The notes beneath the pieces are model-generated. The model had not been told where the DNA came from. It searched no databases and saw nothing but the letters and a program-made list of their open reading frames with translations. Shown here piece by piece: positions 60,475-64,000 of a stretch of DNA of 64,000 nucleotides (positions are counted from its first letter, which is position 1; each line of letters begins with the position of its first letter). The position numbers and the translations under genes are program-made. The stretch is from Silvimonas soli (GTDB taxonomy: Bacteria > Pseudomonadota > Gammaproteobacteria > Burkholderiales > Chitinibacteraceae), in NCBI RefSeq assembly GCF_030035605.1, contig NZ_CP106736.1, forward strand, positions 2,108,001 through 2,172,000, written 5' to 3'.

Positions 60475-63213
60475 TTAGTGTGCTTCTTCCCAGTTCATAC
60501 CTACCCCTGTATCGGCCACCAGCGGCACTTTCAGGCTGGCGACACTGGCCATCACTTTCGGCAATTCGGTGCGGACCAGCTCCAGTTCGGCATCTGGCAC
60601 TTCCAGGATCAGCTCATCGTGCACCTGAAGCACCAGTTTTGATGCCAAGCCATCGCGCTCCAGCCAGCCTTGCACCGCCAACATGGCCAGTTTGATCAGG
60701 TCGGCCGCTGTACCTTGCATTGGCGCATTAATTGCGGCGCGTTCAGCCCCGGCGCGGCGCATCGGATTAGCCGCTTTGATTTCCGGCAGCCACAAGCGGC
60801 GACCAAACACCGTTTCAACAAAACCGACGCGCTTGGCTTCAGCGCGAGTGCGTTCCATATACGCCGCCACGCCCGGGAAGCGACCAAAGTAGCGATCAAT
60901 ATAGTTCTGCGCCGCGCTGCGTTCGATTTCCAGCGATTGCGCCAGGCCAAACGCGCTCATACCGTAAATCAGGCCAAAGTTGATGGTCTTGGCGTAGCGA
61001 CGTTGTTCGGAACTGACTTCCAGCGGCGTCACGCCAAACACCTCGGCAGCGGTGGCGCGGTGAATATCCTGTCCTTCCGCAAAGGCCTTGAGCAGTGCGG
61101 CATCACCCGATAAATGCGCCATGATGCGCAATTCAATTTGCGAGTAATCGGCCGAAACCAGGTGATGACCCGGCGGCGCAATAAATGCCTCGCGAATCTT
61201 GCGACCCTCTGCCGTGCGCACCGGAATATTCTGCAGATTGGGATCGGTAGAACTCAGCCGCCCGGTGACCGCCACCGTCTGGTTAAAGCTGGTATGCACG
61301 CGCCCGGTTTGCGGGTTCACCATCAACGGCAGTTTGTCGGTGTAGGTGGATTTGAGCTTGGACAGCGAGCGATGCTCCAGCAGCACCTTGGGCAGCGGAA
61401 AATCCTTGGCCAGCTCTTGCAGCACATCTTCATCGGTCGACGGTGCGCCTTTGGGGGTTTTCTTGATGACAGGCAGCTTCAGTTGCTCAAAGAAAATCTC
61501 GCCAATCTGCTTGGGGCTGCCCAGATTGAACGGCTGCCCAGCCAGCACGTAGGCTTCTTTTTCCAGTTCCAGCAAACGCAGGCCGATTTCATGGCTCTGT
61601 TTATTGAGCTTGGGGCCATCCAGCAAAATGCCGTTGCGCTCCATGCGGTACAGTACTTCGCGCACCGGGAACTCGATTTCGCGGTAGAGCTTGTCCAGTT
61701 TGGGCAACTCGGCCAGCCGCGCGTGCAGCGAATGTGCCAGCCGCAAAGTGATGTCGGCATCTTCTGCTGCGTAGGCCGTGGCGGCTTCAACGCCGACTTC
61801 TTCAAAGCCAATCTGTTTGGCACCTTTGCCGCAGATGTCTTCAAACTTGATGGTGGTTTCGCCCAGCTCACGTTCGGCCAGGTCGTCCATATTGTGGCGT
61901 TCGTGGCTGGCCAGCACGTAGGACATCAGCATGGTGTCATCGGTAATGCCACGCAACGTTACGCCGTGATTGGTAAATACGTGTTGGTCGTACTTGAGGT
62001 TCTGGCCAAGCTTCTTGTGTTCAGCCGATTCCAGCCACGGCTTGAGCAGCGCCAGCGTGGCATCAAACGGCAGTTGATCGGGCGCGTCGGTGCCGCGATG
62101 CGCCAGCGGCAGATACGCCGCTTCGCCCGGCGTGACCGAGAACGACATGCCAACGATGCGTGCCTGCATCGGATCAAGGCTGGTGGTTTCGGTATCGACC
62201 GAGGCCACGTCAGCAGCGTTCAGTTTGGCCAGCCAGTTTTGCAATTGTTCGTTGGTCAGAATGGCTTCGTAGTTGCGTTCCAGCTTGCCAGCGGCTGGTG
62301 CCGCAACGCCGTCCGCGTTTGCCGGTGCATCACCGCCCGTGTCGCCCGCTGCCAGCTTTTCTTCAGCCTCACGCAACCAGGTACGGAAGTTATAGCGACG
62401 GAACAGCGCTTCCAGTTCTACCCAGTTGGCCGCACGCGGCGTCAGATCGGGCAGCGCGTTGGGCAATTCCTGGGTCAGATCGACATCGCATTTGATGGTG
62501 ACCAGCGCTTTGGCTGTGGGCAGCCACTCCAGCGAAGTGCGCAGGTTCTCACCGACCACGCCGCCAATTTTGTCGGCGTTGGCGACGATGTTATCCAGCG
62601 TCTGGTATTCGGCCAGCCACTTGGCGGCAGTCTTCGGGCCGACTTTAGGCACGCCCGGCACGTTGTCGACGGTATCGCCAATCAGCGAAAGGTAGTCAAC
62701 GATCTGATCCGGGCGCACGTTGAATTTGTTGAAGACACCGGCTTCATCCAGCACTTCTTCGGTCATCGAGTTTTCGATGCGCACGCAATCATTGACCAGC
62801 TGCGCCATGTCTTTGTCGCCGGTAGACATGATGGTTTCAATACCTTGAGCACACGCCATGACGGCCAATGTGCCGATCACATCGTCGGCCTCCACGCCTT
62901 CAATACACAAAATTGGCACACCAAAAGCGCGCACTGCCGCGTGTATGGGTTCTACCTGCACTCGCAACTCGTCGGGCATCGACGGGCGGTTGGCTTTGTA
63001 TTCGACGTAAATATCGTCGCGAAACGTTTTGCCCTTGGCATCAAACACGCAGGCGATGTAATCGGCGGGAGTGGTCTGGCGCAATTTGCGCAGCATGTTC
63101 ACAAAACCGTAGATGGCATTGGTGGGGGTGCCGTCCGGTGCCGACAGTTCGCGAATCGCGTGAAAGGCGCGGTAAAGATAAGACGAACCATCAATGAGCA
63201 AAAGCTTAGGCAT
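60475..63213 (-). CDS. polA: DNA polymerase I
   Basis: The 912-residue enzyme has all three modules. The N-terminal 5'-3' exonuclease carries LLIDGSSYLYRAFHAIREL and the MSTGDKDMAQLVND turn. The 3'-5' exonuclease has its Exo I motif VASVDTETTSLDP (Asp-x-Glu present) near residue 345, so proofreading is probably intact. The polymerase domain has motif A HLVSADYSQIELRIMAHLSG near 677, motif B YAKTINFGLIYGMSAFGLAQ near 730 and motif C LVLQVHDELILEVPD near 875. It fills gaps and removes RNA primers. The start is an ATG at 63213. Confidence 0.97.
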   Translation of the reverse strand: MPKLLLIDGSSYLYRAFHAIRELSAPDGTPTNAIYGFVNMLRKLRQTTPADYIACVFDAKGKTFRDDIYVEYKANRPSMPDELRVQVEPIHAAVRAFGVPILCIEGVEADDVIGTLAVMACAQGIETIMSTGDKDMAQLVNDCVRIENSMTEEVLDEAGVFNKFNVRPDQIVDYLSLIGDTVDNVPGVPKVGPKTAAKWLAEYQTLDNIVANADKIGGVVGENLRTSLEWLPTAKALVTIKCDVDLTQELPNALPDLTPRAANWVELEALFRRYNFRTWLREAEEKLAAGDTGGDAPANADGVAAPAAGKLERNYEAILTNEQLQNWLAKLNAADVASVDTETTSLDPMQARIVGMSFSVTPGEAAYLPLAHRGTDAPDQLPFDATLALLKPWLESAEHKKLGQNLKYDQHVFTNHGVTLRGITDDTMLMSYVLASHERHNMDDLAERELGETTIKFEDICGKGAKQIGFEEVGVEAATAYAAEDADITLRLAHSLHARLAELPKLDKLYREIEFPVREVLYRMERNGILLDGPKLNKQSHEIGLRLLELEKEAYVLAGQPFNLGSPKQIGEIFFEQLKLPVIKKTPKGAPSTDEDVLQELAKDFPLPKVLLEHRSLSKLKSTYTDKLPLMVNPQTGRVHTSFNQTVAVTGRLSSTDPNLQNIPVRTAEGRKIREAFIAPPGHHLVSADYSQIELRIMAHLSGDAALLKAFAEGQDIHRATAAEVFGVTPLEVSSEQRRYAKTINFGLIYGMSAFGLAQSLEIERSAAQNYIDRYFGRFPGVAAYMERTRAEAKRVGFVETVFGRRLWLPEIKAANPMRRAGAERAAINAPMQGTAADLIKLAMLAVQGWLERDGLASKLVLQVHDELILEVPDAELELVRTELPKVMASVASLKVPLVADTGVGMNWEEAH

Positions 63214-63334
63214 CAGGGGAAACCCTCTATACTGAAAAAAAGCGGCGGCGCCTCACAGCGCTGGGAAGAGTCAGTAACCGGCACGGTTTTGTTAGCGACT
63301 CTATCTACCATCTACCACTTGAAAAGAAGCCACC

Positions 63335-64000
63335 ATGAGCCTCAAAGATAAAGTGCCCACACTGGTTGAGAGCGCAGTTCACGCCGACATTCATGCATGG
63401 CGCGCGCGCGAATCATGGCGCGTATTCGAAATCATGGCAGAGTTTGTCGAAGCCGCCGAAAGGCTGCAACCGATACAGCCTGCGGTGTCGATCTTTGGCT
63501 CTGCCCGCATCCCGCCAGATCATCCGTATTATAAGCTGACCGAGCAAGTTGCCCGTTTGCTATCGGATGCCGGTTTTTCGGTGATCTCCGGTGGCGGCCC
63601 AGGCATTATGGAGGCGGCCAATAAAGGCGCGTTTTACGGCAAAAGCCCATCGGTGGGCCTCAATATCCAGCTGCCTCACGAACAAGGCGGCAATCCCTAT
63701 CAGGATGTCAGCCAGAGTTTTCGGCACTTTTTCGCCCGCAAAGTCATGTTCGTGAAACACGCTACAGCGTATGTTGTGATGCCCGGCGGGTTTGGCACGC
63801 TGGACGAACTCACCGAAGCGCTCACTCTCATTCAGACTGGCAAGTCACGCAAGATTCCGATCATTCTGGTCGGTGCCGCGTTTTGGAGTGGCTTGGTGGA
63901 TTGGTTCCGCACCACGCTGGTTAACGAAAAAATGATCGCCGCCGCCGATATGCACCTGATTCAGTTGATTGATGACCCGGCTGCCATTGTGACGGCTATC
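63335..64000 (+). CDS. LOG-family (TIGR00730) protein, cut by the window edge
   Basis: The visible 222 residues contain the Rossmann-fold LOG signature: VISGGGPGIMEAANKGAFYG (about residues 86-105) and VVMPGGFGTLDELTEALTLI (about 146-165), the PGGxGTxxE block of nucleotide 5'-monophosphate phosphoribohydrolases. Some members make cytokinins; bacterial ones may hydrolyse other nucleotide 5'-monophosphates. An N-terminal helical extension (about 1-48) precedes the core. The ATG at 63335 is divergent from polA. The 3' end lies beyond the window. Confidence 0.9.
   Translation, partial: MSLKDKVPTLVESAVHADIHAWRARESWRVFEIMAEFVEAAERLQPIQPAVSIFGSARIPPDHPYYKLTEQVARLLSDAGFSVISGGGPGIMEAANKGAFYGKSPSVGLNIQLPHEQGGNPYQDVSQSFRHFFARKVMFVKHATAYVVMPGGFGTLDELTEALTLIQTGKSRKIPIILVGAAFWSGLVDWFRTTLVNEKMIAAADMHLIQLIDDPAAIVTAI

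Noticed and set aside
61114..63351. 745-codon open frame antisense to polA
   Set aside because: Same cause: a shadow of a long, well-supported gene, with no ribosome site and no family features.

Overview
The window reads as a chromosomal segment of a Gram-negative betaproteobacterium, probably of the order Neisseriales. The assignment is inferred from gene content: the metX-metW pair, a hemC-hemD-hemX-hemY operon, MsbA, YccF, YggX, a DUF1223 protein and a 38-residue Lys-rich small protein of the type seen in betaproteobacteria. No species call is justified from sequence alone. No rRNA, tRNA, CRISPR array, transposase, integrase or phage module was found. Most genes are housekeeping; the less ordinary material lies in the intergenic DNA and in one small two-gene locus.

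Layout. 1-5.1 kb: a sugar-uptake operon on the minus strand (binding protein, two permeases, then a GH127-type beta-L-arabinofuranosidase cut by the window edge) with a divergent AraC-type regulator. 5.3-11.3 kb: glyoxalase I, a NhaD-type antiporter with a structured-looking leader, a stand-alone phosphoketolase and an inositol-phosphatase-family enzyme. 11.3-17.2 kb: a Gfo/Idh/MocA oxidoreductase, an exported parvulin, metX-metW and msbA. 17.2-19.1 kb: rsmE set among several dispersed repeats. 19.1-31 kb: ilvA, a zinc alcohol dehydrogenase, cca, mnmE, a YegD-like Hsp70, a GST, an esterase/Dyp-peroxidase pair, a quinone oxidoreductase and fabI. 31-46.8 kb: metH, a LysE exporter, a lysozyme-fold/exported-protein pair, several small envelope proteins, a COG2509 flavoprotein, an RlmI-like methyltransferase, an S4 protein, an amino-acid permease and two BON-domain proteins around a CSD-DUF1294 protein. 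46.3-64 kb: YgjP, MATE, GIY-YIG, HD-GYP, a methyltransferase, UgpQ, YggX, ppk1-sixA, hemCDXY, polA and a LOG-family gene cut by the right edge.

Working together. MetX, MetW and MetH supply homoserine acylation and the last methylation of methionine synthesis. HemC and HemD turn porphobilinogen into uroporphyrinogen III, with the membrane proteins HemX and HemY in the same tightly overlapping operon. Ppk1 and SixA are adjacent; both work through phosphohistidine chemistry. The SBP-permease-GH127-AraC block looks like an arabinoside-utilisation locus, but no transporter ATPase is present in the window.

Intergenic DNA. At least three repeat families are dispersed here. The most informative is a 193-nt, four-hairpin element present twice (17608-17800 and 51318-51509); its two copies differ by paired substitutions that preserve the stems. 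A second family, with GTAGCCCGGAT...ATCCGGGCTAC ends, has six clear copies. A 22-bp stem between mnmE and the yegD-like gene has G.U pairs only in the plus-strand RNA. The most interesting protein-level candidate is a signal-less lysozyme-fold gene followed by an exported protein (36486 to 35588, minus strand), a layout reminiscent of secreted muramidase effector and periplasmic immunity pairs.
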